Shown in pieces: positions 32,447 through 43,006 of a stretch of 64,000 nucleotides of DNA; the stretch's first letter is position 1, and each line of letters opens with the position of its first letter. Position numbers and translations under genes: made by a program. The DNA is taken from positions 682,001-746,000 of the forward strand of contig NW_020167537.1 of the NCBI RefSeq assembly GCF_001641265.1, given 5' to 3'. The stretch comes from Pseudogymnoascus destructans (taxonomy: Eukaryota > Ascomycota > Leotiomycetes > Thelebolales > Thelebolaceae). The notes under the pieces are model-generated. The model saw only the letters and a program-made list of their open reading frames with translations, ran no database searches and was not told where the DNA came from.

Positions 32447-33223
32447 ATGCAGCCTACAGCCGTTTCTGCTTCGGCAAGGCGACATGTGCTTCTGCATCTT
32501 CTCACTAGCTGCCCGCGAACGTTTTTACGGCATTATCACGCTGGGAATAGGTTCCCAAAACCATCTCCTATATTGTCGCCGCACCGTGCCACAGGGAAAT
32601 ATAGCCAATTGGCAGACCCTGTTATAGCGCGCATGATATCTTCCACGAATTCCTTACCAGCAAAGCCTTCACCCAAGTCCCCCATCCCGCCAGCCTCGGC
32701 CCCAAGACTCACACACCTCACTCCTTCCGGCAGCGCCCACATGGTGGACATTTCCGCAAAAGACCCCACATCCCGCTCAGCAACAGCCGTCTGCTCGCTA
32801 TACTTTAGCAATGCAACGGCGGCGCAGTTGATCGCGGCGAACCAGATGAAGAAGGGCGATGTGTTGAGCGTCGCTCGGATTGCGGGGATTATGGGTGCGA
32901 AGCGTACTTCTGATCTGGTTCCGCTGTGCCACCCACTATTCATTACACGTGTGCAGCTGGACCTTGATCTTGTGCCGGCGGAAGGTTTTGCTGATGATGG
33001 TGTCGGTCAGGGCGACTATGGGCGCATTGATATCAAGGCAATTGTAGACTGCGAAGGGAAGACGGGGGTGGAAATGGAAGCACTTACCGCAGCGTCGGTG
33101 GCCTCGTTGACAGTTTACGATATGTGTAAGGCTGTTGATAAAGGGATGAGGGTTGAAGGGTTGAGAGTGGTGAGAAAAGAAGGCGGCAAGAGTGGGACAT
33201 GGGTGGAAGGGAAGGGGGTTTAA
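32447..33223 (+). CDS. MoaC-type cyclic pyranopterin monophosphate synthase
   Basis: One exon, 258 residues. About 85 residues of Ser/Pro/Arg-rich presequence precede LTHLTPSGSAHMVDISAKDP, the MoaC start. Conserved blocks: KKGDVLSVARIAGIMGAKRT, SDLVPLCHPL with the catalytic-type His, GVEMEALTAASVASLTVYDM with Glu and Asp/Met-Cys-Lys. MoaC converts cyclo-GTP to cPMP directly after MoaA. It may be translated from its own promoter, from a bicistronic mRNA, or be joined to MoaA by splicing; the ATG used here is the first in frame. Confidence 0.93.
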   Translation: MQPTAVSASARRHVLLHLLTSCPRTFLRHYHAGNRFPKPSPILSPHRATGKYSQLADPVIARMISSTNSLPAKPSPKSPIPPASAPRLTHLTPSGSAHMVDISAKDPTSRSATAVCSLYFSNATAAQLIAANQMKKGDVLSVARIAGIMGAKRTSDLVPLCHPLFITRVQLDLDLVPAEGFADDGVGQGDYGRIDIKAIVDCEGKTGVEMEALTAASVASLTVYDMCKAVDKGMRVEGLRVVRKEGGKSGTWVEGKGV

Positions 33224-33434
33224 TGCCATCGTGTTCACAGAGAAAGGGGTTGAATGTCCGTTATTATGAATATGCAATGCATTATATGGAGCTGACAGGT
33301 AACATTACTCTCTATGGTTCTGTTTTGCCTTCAAACTTCCAGCTCGGAATCAATAAAGCCCCAGTTTTACAATTCGAGAGATTGCAAAGAAATGCGGGTG
33401 TGGCAGCCAAAATGCCTACATTGTTATCCACCAT

Positions 33435-34362
33435 TCACATTACTCCCTCGTCCTCATCCTCATCCTCATCACCTGCTGAGTTCTCCTCTTCGTCGTCACT
33501 CACTTCTAGCACAAACTGTTCGCGACGCGGCTCCAGGAAATAAAAACCAGGACGCTGGTGACCGTCATGGGCATTTCGACCGTCGGCATTGCGAGCCACA
33601 GATGAGGTATTGACGCCGGTCATCTCGGTGTCTATACAGTTACGACCCTCATCCGTCTCAGGGGTTTCCCACGGCATAAAACCCACGGCAGTGTCTCCCA
33701 ACCCTGTACCAGGCCCACCATTGATAGTAGACGTTCGCCACTTCACACCTTTTTCATGGATGTCCACTTTTATCCTCGCCACCGGCGGCTCCAGAAAATG
33801 CCCCTGGAAACGCGATGCCTTGCTTTTGTTCTTCTTCTTTCCTTTTCCGCTCGTCGGAGCCCACTTCACACTATTATCGCCCGCAGGTGCTCCTCCCCAC
33901 AGTACCGGCTCGTCATTTTCATCTACATTGTTAGGTTTTGGTTCTGGGATGTCCCATCCTCCCCAGTCGATTGGTTTGGGCTCAGGCTTTGGTTGTGGCT
34001 CCCTGCGGGCGGCCTGGAGACCCTTGTATTGCGGCTCGGGGGGTGGGGCGTAGTTTTGGACGTAGAGACCCAGGCGTTCGCGCCGAAAACTGATACTGGA
34101 GTCCGAGCTGAGGTAGGTGGAGTTGGTGGGTACTGGACCTGAAGGATTTGATATCGAAAGCTGATCTCTATTTGAGAATATATTTGTGAATATTGGGTCG
34201 GCATCGTGGGCGTCAGGCACGAGCGGCGGCTGACGGAACAATGATGATTTGATGCGGTATTCTGTCTACATTAGAGAGTCCATCTTGTTTAATAGATGAC
34301 TGACTGCCTGGTTTTGACCTCACTGGTTTGGATCCAGAGCCATGCTGGTCCTGGGGTGCCAT
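33435..34362 (-). CDS. Hypothetical acidic-tailed protein
   Basis: Two exons, 34324-34362 and 33435-34265, 289 residues. Exon 1 is MAPQDQHGSGSKP; the 58-nt intron runs from GTGAGG to AATGTAG, a moderately good fit that gives TEYRIKSSLFRQPPLVPDAH. The middle is rich in Pro, Lys and Trp (DWGGWDIPEP, VLWGGAPAG), and the C-terminus is an Asp/Glu run before GVM. I do not recognise the family. The end overlaps the expected 3' UTR of MoaC on the other strand. A nuclear role would fit the composition but is only a guess. Confidence 0.6.
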
Positions 34363-34685
34363 GGTGATGAAGTTTTGAAGTCAACTTGACTGACGTTGGG
34401 ATGAAATTTTGTTGCTCTGTAGTGTAAGAGAAATGTTTGTTGACCTTGCTGTGTTGAAAGTAGATCTCTTTGTTCTGTTTCTTAACAAATAAGCACCAAA
34501 CCGGTCACTTGTCGTTGAGATGAGTATATTTACTGTAGTTTCGTGTTCTGAAATATACCACAGTATCTAATTAGGTGAGCCGTGGGGTAAATAGTAACAA
34601 CAAATATATTGTAAAGGCCTGACATATATACCTATCTAATTAATTACTTCGGTCACTAAATATTTCGTCAGCATTATAATTTACT
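34363..34685. other. Promoter of the acidic-tailed gene / 3' region of the RRM gene
   Basis: 323 bp between two minus-strand genes, AT-rich at 34560-34680. Nothing specific recognised. Confidence 0.4.
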
Positions 34686-36221
34686 TCACTTCTTCTTGTT
34701 CTTTCCAGTACCCTTTGCACTCGACGCGACATGGTGCTTTCTCTCTTGCCCCCTATCCCTATCTTTGTGGGAATGTTTCCCCTCCCCTCTTTTGACCTCA
34801 TTCTTACGCGATGATTCACGATATTCCGATCTATTCTTCACAACAGCAGAACTGGATAGCCCTACTGCCCCGGGGAGCACCAAACTGCTCCCATTGGCAA
34901 TCGGGAGGCTACTTCTGCGCCTCTCCCTCTCATAAGCAGTCTCTTCAGGAGGTGACATTTCGCCTGTCTCGATAATCCCTTTTCCATTAGCTCCCACACC
35001 CTGAGGCGACCCCAGATCTTGTTCAACAGCGCCTTGGCAGCCCATACCCAATCCCGCCATCTTCACAGCCAACTCATCCGCCCTCTCAGGTGCACCTTCC
35101 TGGGCAAATTTGACCTTAAGCGCATATTTCCTTCCGTCCGAGCCTTTCACGCTCATCCCATCCAGGCGCTCTCGCACCAAGCGCGCCTGCTCCTCTGTCT
35201 GTAGAAGAATCAGCGCATGGCCCCTCTGTCGCCCATCCGCGTGTGTTGGGATCTCAATTGTTTCGATTGGGTTTGTAGTGGGTGCGTGACAGGCGGCCAG
35301 CACGCGCTTTCGGATTTCTTTCTCACTGGAGGCGCCACTGGTCCGTGTGAGATACAAACGCCGGTTTTCTAGGCGAATGGTGGTCGGTGGCGACGGAGGG
35401 CCTGCTGGTTGCGAGAAGGAGGGCGATGCGATGGCACTTGTCGTGGTGGGGTACGGCGCATATGCATACTGATATGTGGGCGTGGCGTTGAGCTGTTGGA
35501 TACCACCTCGGCCATACATCAATGGTTGCACGAAGGATGTTGTGTAAGTGGGCGAAACCTGTTGCAGGTTAGGATAGGTCCCAAAAAGTGAGAGAGCTCC
35601 TACCGGTCCCCCAAACGAGTATTGCTGTGGGCTTGTCACAGAATATCCGAGGGCGCTTGTTCCACAAGAGTATGCCTGTGTTGTGGCTATCTGCATTATC
35701 GGCTTAAATGAATAGGCAAACTGGGAATTTTCGTTCATACTACTAGTCGTGGGAGCAATGGATGCTACTGAATAAGAGCTTCGGGCAGAACGCGGGCTTT
35801 CCAGCGGGATATACGACGAGGGACCAAGAGGCGTTTCTTGGTCATAGTTTCTCATGTCCACTTGGAAGCGATTTCCGTCCCATTCGGCCTGTTTAAGCCA
35901 ATCTACTCCGGTTAGTTATGTAGCCTGCCGCAGTTAGGTTGCAACCCATACCTCCGAGCCTCCAAAAGTTGTCCTCGCCGTCAACACAGATCCAGCCGGA
36001 GTGCAGGCCCGCATGGATCTGGACGTGTGCGACTTGAAAACCAGCCTGGTGTACAAAATCCTTCAATTCTTGCCAGGTTCTTTTGCGAGGGATCTTAACG
36101 GCGTGGTCAGTAGGGAGCATTGAGGGTTGGTTTGCAATCCCAGCATGCAGGTAATCACACTTACATATCCGAGGATGATATGAAATCTCCCCGTTGACGT
36201 GCCAGGCGGTGCCATCGACAT
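34686..36221 (-). CDS. RRM-like RNA-binding protein
   Basis: Three exons (36165-36221, 35952-36093, 34686-35902) encode 471 residues. The splices (71 and 49 nt, good donors GTAAGT and GTATGG) assemble one RRM: RFHIILGYIPRKRTWQELKD as beta1/RNP2 and helix, then VQIHAGLHSGWICVDGEDNF as the RNP1-like strand. A Ser/Tyr/Gln-rich low-complexity centre is followed by a second RRM-like stretch (RRLYLTRTSGASSEKEIRKR and HALILLQTEEQARLVRERLD). The tail is Lys/Arg/His-rich and ends NKKK. The arrangement suggests mRNA binding; the exact family is not known to me. Confidence 0.75.
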
Positions 36222-36475
36222 ATTGAATATCAATCAACAAATGAGATCAATGATGCATATAGCCAAAGCTTAACTAGCCGGCGGAAGTGGTACAGATTTA
36301 TCAAACAAACGGGAGAACTTCAAACGGAGGCCCAGTTCTACATATATCGGAGACGCCAAATCTTAGCCTGGACCGGCCCTCTTCAACATAATTCTACGCC
36401 CTAAATCTAACGACTCACACCATCGGTTATATTGCCGGGGCTTGTTCAAAATGGATGTACCTATATTAGAAGGCA

Positions 36476-36718
36476 TTAATTCGGTACAACCCAGAAGCTC
36501 ATGAGGCCCTCCACCTTGAACCTGATAGCAGCTCCCAAGAGCCTGGTTGGCTGGTTGGCTGGGAAAACCCTCGACAAGGAGACACTAAACGGATGGATGT
36601 CTTGGGGCATGGCGTGCAGCTCTCCATAAAGTGGTCTGTCAATTGAGACGGAGTTGGAAACGCCACAGAATAGCAGGCCAAGGGTACAAAAGAAAGCGAT
36701 CGCCGTCGCATATCTCAT
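36476..36718 (-). CDS. Possible small secreted protein
   Basis: A single open frame of 80 residues starts MRYATAIAFFCTLGLLFCGV, a good signal peptide, followed by SNSVSIDRPLYGEL and a region without Cys. No homology is recognised, the frame is short and lies in a gene-poor stretch, so it may be chance or a fragment. Confidence 0.3.
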   Translation of the reverse strand: MRYATAIAFFCTLGLLFCGVSNSVSIDRPLYGELHAMPQDIHPFSVSLSRVFPANQPTRLLGAAIRFKVEGLMSFWVVPN

Positions 36719-38824
36719 GACGAGAGAGACCTTGCATATCTACCATATTTTGCTAAGAGACTAAATCTGATGTCAGGATATGGACGCATTTCCATTAGCG
36801 GCCCCGACGGCTATGAGCTAGTCGGAATGCTCCAGTCTGACAAGTCCATTCATGTTGGACTGGATAGGGATTGTTTTCTTGGTGAAGGCGACTACGCCGT
36901 TTGCCCACAGTTCTTCAAATGGCCGGTAGGGGACTGATATCTTGGTTGGTGCTTCGGGCAGCCAGAATGAGGGTCGAATTAGGATTCGGCAATAGTTAAC
37001 AGGTCTATACTGTGTGTTTCTTGGGGAGCCGGGTGCCATTCTGAGAATGCATCAGATCAGACTACCTGGATGTAGCCCGCTTTCTTGGCGGCGGTACGTG
37101 AGTACCAGCTACACCAACCCCAAACCGGTGGGGAATCCCTGGGTCAAGATCGTCGCGGTCTCAGAAAACGCCAGATAAAATTGCACACGGCTAAGTTCCT
37201 AAACTAATGCATAGCAACAGTTGCCGCCGCCCCGAAGTTGCTTCGCTCACCAAGATCCTCCCAATCTGAAGCCTAATTGCACGAGGCAATCCCAGGCCAC
37301 GGGCTGGCAGCTTCAACAACAGTGGACGAAGTTAAGAACGTCGTCCACTGTTGTTGGGGAAAGCTGTGGATGTTCCGCGACTGTGTTCCACTGTGAACTG
37401 CACAGTACGTATGCAAAGAGTGTTCCAGATCAGACAGATGGGCTGACAATGACAGAGACGGAATCATGTCGAATTGGCCGGCTTCATCACTGCCCGTATC
37501 GGTTTGATACGTGCGCTGCAAGTACTAACGTATGGCGAGTGGATTGCTGCTTGCAAGGAACGAGTGGATCGTCGAATCTGGGGCGAAACTGGTGGAGAGT
37601 GACAAGGAGGGGCTACGATCTTGCCTGTGCATGCTCATGTCGGCCTGTCTGTATCTGGAAAGATGAGGCCGCAACTGCTTCCACATCAAGCCTCAGCTTT
37701 CCAGCTTGTCGTACTATATTTTCCTCGCATTTTTGCAACACACAGATATGACATGCCCGATTCCGCCGACGAAACCAACACACTGATATTACATGCCCGA
37801 TGATCCAACAACAGAACCAACAAATGCAACCTCTGCATATATCATCTTGGGGAATTTCTCATTCCTAACCGCTCAACAAAGTAGGTCCCCCAATGAACCC
37901 TACTGTTGTAGATTCCAGAGTTATTGCAGTGGCAGGGGCCGCCGATGGCATTCCTTTCCCATATCGGCCGCCGTCAAATCCAAACCCGGAAGTGCCCTGC
38001 CTGGCGCCTGCATGGACGATCGACTGATCTTCGCCATGGGTAGCCCTGGCCCCCGCTGCAACCTCCGGGACCGGGGCGGGCGGCGCATCGACTAAACTGG
38101 GCCCGATTCCGGGTGCGTCAATAAATCGTCGTGTGCTGGGCGTGAAACTGCACCTCCTTGCGCGATATGCAGCCTTTGTTGGCGTTACACCACAAGCTTT
38201 GCCGCGAACGCCCGCCTGTCCCCGTCCGTACTCCGTGCCGGGCGGGAGAAATCCAGCCGATGCCTTCAGCTTCAGATTATGGGCCGATTAGTTCCACGGG
38301 CATATTTCCATTGATTCGCACTTATCGACTGTGTCCGTATACTTACGCCATTAATTACTACCTAATTACAGCACCGTGCAGGACTGTACAACGGTGGCAC
38401 TTCCAGGCCGTCGACGACCAAAAGAAAGGACCAGTGAAGTAAATGGACGGGGAGCTCCCGTTATATTGGTCTTATTATCCACCCGCCATAACGCTGGGAT
38501 CTTCCCCAATGACAGACAATTCTGTCGTTTTATATTGCCCAAGGCTTTGGGCACCACGAAACACCTAATTGGCTTTTCACCCAAGATATATTAAGAATAT
38601 ATATAGGTGTAACCTTGCCACACTGTACAATGGATCCAACCATGCACCCGGTTTGCTTTGTTTTGTTTCGATTCGGTACATGAGGAAGCTCTACCTCATT
38701 CATGAACAGGGGTTTGTTGTACGCCGTGCTTCAACCTTGTTATACATGCTGCAGCCCTTCCCACACCCACCGTCGAACTTCACGGCACTTCATATGCATC
38801 CCGCTCCTACGGTCTTACCACGGC
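36719..38824. other. Gene-poor region with hairpin and imperfect duplication
   Basis: No recognised family in 2.1 kb. The longest open frame (37221-37751, plus) is Cys/Ser/Thr-rich and has no homology I know. A perfect inverted repeat lies at 37314-37356. At about 37744-37825 a segment of roughly 40 bp (GATATGACATGCCCGAT, then AACCAACA) is duplicated imperfectly. It looks like decayed sequence. Confidence 0.5.
37314..37356. repeat. Perfect 16-bp inverted repeat (hairpin)
   Basis: Left arm CAACAACAGTGGACGA at 37314-37329, right arm its exact complement at 37341-37356, with an 11-nt loop AGTTAAGAACG that can pair further with one mismatch. No transposon termini were recognised around it. Confidence 0.9.
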
Positions 38825-40296
38825 TTACATGGTACCGCTCACATATCCATCTCTTCCTTTGACGATCCCATAGCATGGTCCACCTTTAGAGAACATCTTC
38901 CTCACATCCCCACATAGTTCCTCAGGTTTCTCCCATGCAGCAAAGTGCCCACCTGACTCATGCTCTACCTCCTGCACCACGGCCCCAACCATGCTGCCCC
39001 ATGAATAAGGCATCGGCATCAATTCCTGGGGAAAATGGGACAGTCCAAATTTCGGCCCAGAGCTATAATCTCTGGTGGTCTGCATGAGGTGAATGTCCCC
39101 GTTCTTTGGTTTGACATCCGGCGCCCTAGCCTCATGGTAGATACGGCTCGAGGCGGCCGGTCCGGCAGCCGAGAACCAATAGATGCTTACCCAGGTTAGG
39201 ACCTCGTCATCCGTCCAGGGGTACGCGTCTGTCCAGTCGTGCAGTTTCTCGTAAATCCAGGCGAGCAAGGCGACGGGGGAATCGGCTTGGGCGTAACCAA
39301 TCGTCTGTGGCCTCGACGTTTGGATTACATTATAGCCGCTCCCAGCCTGAAGGAAGGTGAAGGTTTTTGCAAGGCGCCTGCGACCTTCGGCGTAATTTGT
39401 TACGAAGTTAAACATTACCTGGAGGGCGGTGATGGGGTGGTAGATGGCATTGATTAAGGACGGGACGGTGGGGAAGAAGTTGAGGTGAGAGGCTTTGACT
39501 GATTGGGGGTACAGGAGGCCCTGTGATCGAGTAATGAAGGCGCCCCAGTCGCCTCCCTGGGTCACTGCGCCTTGTTAGCAAGGGGACAGGATACTTGAGT
39601 TGGACATACCATATTCATCATAGCCCAGAGAGAGCATAAGATTGTGCACCGTTTCAGCATGTTGCTTTAAGCCGAATCCTCTCTGTAGACTATGAGAATG
39701 GTTTCAAGGTGAAATCTTGCAGGCATATACACACCTCTTTGGGGCCATCAGAGAACCCAAACCCTGGGAGAGACGGCGCAACGACGTGGAAAGCTGGTTG
39801 GGTCTCCGAACCTGCCGTCAGAATGGGGAGCAGCTTCGTCACTTCTATGAAGCTTCCAGGCCCTATGGAGTATCAGCTTCGAGTTGTTTACATAATTTCA
39901 AGCTGCCTCTAGCCACTCGGGCCCAATTCTGACATATATCAAGCAGAAACAGCGTGTTGGGAAACCAAACTCACAGCCATGAACAAATAACAACGGAATC
40001 GCCCCATCCACCTTGCTCTTCTCGTGCACAAAATGGACGTCCAGTTCCCCAAACTTCTCTGTGGCAATTTTACTTTTGAATTGCGGCAATTTGTTCAGTT
40101 TGGCTTCTTGCGCGCGCCAGTCGAAGCCATTATGCCAGTACTCAGATAGTCGCTTCACGTGCGAGAGAGGGGCACCGAGTTCCCAATTTGCGTCAGTGAG
40201 CTCGTCCGGGAATGTAGCCAGGCTTAGTTTGTCGTGGAGAGACTTTATGGAGGATTCTGGGATGTTGATTTGAAAGGAAGTTGGAGTGGTCATCAT
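38825..40296 (-). CDS. Epoxide hydrolase, alpha/beta fold with EHN domain
   Basis: Four exons (39975-40296, 39735-39862, 39610-39682, 38825-39564) encode 420 residues. The first ~105 residues form the epoxide-hydrolase N-terminal domain (FQINIPESSIKSLHDKLSLA, then DWRAQEAKLNKLPQF). HGWPGSF, the oxyanion motif, is assembled across intron 1. The nucleophile is in TQGGDWGAF at about Asp-180, and the catalytic His in HESGGHFAAWEKPEEL. A Tyr-rich lid lies between. Such enzymes hydrolyse epoxides to diols in detoxification or secondary metabolism. There is no signal peptide. All three introns have clean borders (GTGAGT, GTGTGT, GTATGT). Confidence 0.93.
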
Positions 40297-41041
40297 GTCA
40301 GGGGCGTACGACGACTGTTCAGTCCTCAGATGGTTTATATGAGAAACGGCAAGACTCGGTTATAAAGTTTATAAAGTTCAATTGGTCAACCAATCTGATG
40401 GCGGGTGGGATTGCGAAGAGTGTTTGGAGGAGGGGTTTGGAGTTGTAGGTGGAGGAATTTCAAAACAGGTGATATTCAGATGAGGGGTCTTTGTATTTCT
40501 TGTTATCCGGCTCCGTAAGCATGTGGTTGGTTATCCTGGTGTACCTGGCTCGTGATTGCGTATCCAGCAAATCTCCCCCAGGTTAATAATCTAAGATTTC
40601 CAACCCCTTTTCTGCGAAGTGGTCTCGGCAACTTCTGCTTTGGTAGAGAGAACAAACTCTATTACGAAGGAAACTATGATATCTACCAACTAATACTGGG
40701 AATGTGCCTGGTCATTGTCGCCCTTCTTTTGTTGATGATGCTACTTGGCGATAGGCGGTAAATCCGGGCAGTATATTGGGCCTCGGCAGGGGTTGTGGAC
40801 AAGAACCTCCTTTCAAACCTTGGATCAGGTCGCCAAATATAGTGGGAAATAGCTATGTAATCACAATCATTATTTGAATACAGAATGATTTAGTAAAATC
40901 TCGATTTCCACACATGGGGAAGTATCAAAAGAAACTGCCATTCTAATTCTGAGCGTAAACCAAAGCTGCCAAAAATTCCCTGCATTCATCGCCCATAATT
41001 TATCTCCTTTGACGCCGTTATTGGATCCGCTTTCATGAAGT
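40297..41041. other. Intergenic region
   Basis: 745 bp between two minus-strand genes. A short plus-strand frame at 40552-40761 ends in a hydrophobic segment (LVIVALLLLMMLLGD), but nothing supports it as a gene. Confidence 0.4.
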
Positions 41042-42469
41042 CTACCTCCTGCCTCTCACTCTCGGCGGTTCGTTGGCGATTCTTCTCACCACCGCATCCA
41101 AACTGAAAACACTCTCATCGGTATTATCCCTCCCAGGCCCTCTCAATGACTGAGCCCTGCTTTCGCCCTCCGATTCATACATTATCGTTTCATAATCTCC
41201 CTCCTCGCTCATCGCCGACTCGTCGACATGGTGGAGATCAAATCCATCCCGAGTTACTGTAACTTGGCTGTCGCCTGTCGGATCCCGCGTGAAGTCAACA
41301 GGACGGCGTCGATGAATACCCTCGAGTCTCCGCAACGCCTCTGCCCACGCCCACTCACGCCTAGGCGAACTCGGAAAATGTTCGTCTGCATCTGGCTGGG
41401 AAGGAGGTTTGTCGTCGCCCCGCTCATGAATTGGCACGACTGATTTGGCTGTATCTGGAGAGTACACCGTCGGCAACAGAATTGCCTCTTGCGATGGGCC
41501 GTAAGAAATTTCTCTATTCTGCCCTCGTATAGCCTCTGTTGGCCGCAGAAATGCGCTGGTGCCTCGTGACGTGTAACTCTCAGCTGTGGGAATGTATGGC
41601 ACAACTTCTGAGCGGTCTCGAGAGTAAGATGAGTGGTAATTGGAAATGTATGGATGGCGACTTTGAGACGGCCGTGCAGAGACCCGGTTTGGCCTCCGGT
41701 ACTGGCTATTGATGCCATGTACGCGCTCTGGTGGAAGGGCTATTGATGAACGCCGAACATTCGACCAATCCGTGTCAACGGCACTTTGAACATCCGAGGC
41801 AGGTCCGGTAAGGTTCCTCTGCGAGACGGAGCGCATCAAGCCAACATAGTCTACCACCGTTGGGCTGGTGGAGGCTGTGTAATTTATCGTAGTGCCAAGG
41901 GAAAACTTCTTGTGCATGCCTCGGCCAGGTGAGTATGAGGAGCTTCCTGCCTCTATGTGCCCATTGCGAGATGCAAGCTTCAACTTCTTCTCTCGGGTGC
42001 GGCGCCATATCCAGAAACCCAAAGCAGTTGCCAGGATGAAAAAGACACTGATACTAGTAACCGTGGCTGTTATGAGCATAGTTTTATGAATACCAGTCTG
42101 TGGATCAGGGCTTGATTCCGGAGTCGTTGCCGTTGTGGTAGGCACTGCAACCATTGAGGACTGAGTCGAATGAGTCGTAGAAGCTGTAGGAGCTATCAGA
42201 GCTGTAGCTATGCATGTTGTATATGTAACAGGCACAAATTTTGTCTCGGTAGGAATCGACGGGAGTCGTACGGTTATGAGGACATTTGTTGTATAAACCC
42301 CCGAGCCGTTACTTTGTGTATCCGAGTAAAAAAAGTCATTATAAAAAGTTCTTGTAACCGTTGGTAGGGTTGTGAAGACAGTGCTGGTTGAAACCAGGGT
42401 CCTGAGAGTCCCCCTTCCTGCGCAGCTGGCTGCCACTGCCGACGGTGCGGGCGTCTGTTTGGATGACAT
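41042..42469 (-). CDS. Single-pass mucin-like membrane protein
   Basis: From the ATG at 42469 the frame encodes 475 residues. The outer part is rich in Ser/Thr (VSTSTVFTTLPTVTRT and a TTTATTPESSP stretch), then one membrane span (TATVTSISVFFILATALGFWIW) and a basic stop-transfer RRTREKKLKL. A long Ser/Arg-rich cytosolic tail follows. This plan recalls fungal wall-stress sensors (Mid2/Wsc-like) but lacks a WSC domain. The 5' end is uncertain: codons before 42469 (RFLAVSLTLM) look like the end of a signal peptide whose first residues (perhaps MLKIYTFTS) could come from an upstream exon, but I found no splice pair with the right phase. Confidence 0.6.
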   Translation of the reverse strand: MSSKQTPAPSAVAASCAGRGTLRTLVSTSTVFTTLPTVTRTFYNDFFYSDTQSNGSGVYTTNVLITVRLPSIPTETKFVPVTYTTCIATALIAPTASTTHSTQSSMVAVPTTTATTPESSPDPQTGIHKTMLITATVTSISVFFILATALGFWIWRRTREKKLKLASRNGHIEAGSSSYSPGRGMHKKFSLGTTINYTASTSPTVVDYVGLMRSVSQRNLTGPASDVQSAVDTDWSNVRRSSIALPPERVHGINSQYRRPNRVSARPSQSRHPYISNYHSSYSRDRSEVVPYIPTAESYTSRGTSAFLRPTEAIRGQNREISYGPSQEAILLPTVYSPDTAKSVVPIHERGDDKPPSQPDADEHFPSSPRREWAWAEALRRLEGIHRRRPVDFTRDPTGDSQVTVTRDGFDLHHVDESAMSEEGDYETIMYESEGESRAQSLRGPGRDNTDESVFSLDAVVRRIANEPPRVRGRR

Positions 42470-43006
42470 CAAAGTCAAGCTCACAGCCAAGAACCTTGAA
42501 AGGTGTTGTCAAAAGATAAACAGTTGTCCACGGTGGGTGGAATAGGGCGCAGGTACCCGCGAGGTAAAGGTGTAAATCTTCAGCATCAAAAGCGTGGAAT
42601 ACTATATCGAAATAGAGGTATTTGCACAACTTTTATTAATTTGGGCTTGAATGCTGTGTGAGAACACTGCCAGGAATGAATATGACCGTGTTATAAGCCT
42701 GCCTTTTAGACTGGATACACTCGAAAAAAATAACACTCACCGTAACTTCACTGTTAGATGTGTATGAGCGGCATTGGTAGGTATTCAGTCAAACTAAACA
42801 TCACTTCGAAAGTTAGATACTAAATTTTGACCTTGGTAAGTGAGCGAAGAGTAAAGCATCCCATTCCTGGGATTTGCAACTGGACGCTGAAGTAAGTTGA
42901 CGTTAGTTACAGCAGGTTATGAGTGTCTCCTTTGAACGTGAGTATTAGATTCAAGACTTCGTAATATATTGTACATGACACTTATCATACAGTATATAGT
43001 GACCCA
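42470..43006. other. Intergenic region
   Basis: Upstream region of the mucin-like gene, possibly with its first exon between 42540 and 42600. Otherwise AT-rich and featureless. Confidence 0.4.

Noticed and set aside
37221..37751. 176-codon plus-strand frame, Cys-rich.
   Set aside because: No homology, no plausible regulation, located in decayed sequence and running through a hairpin.
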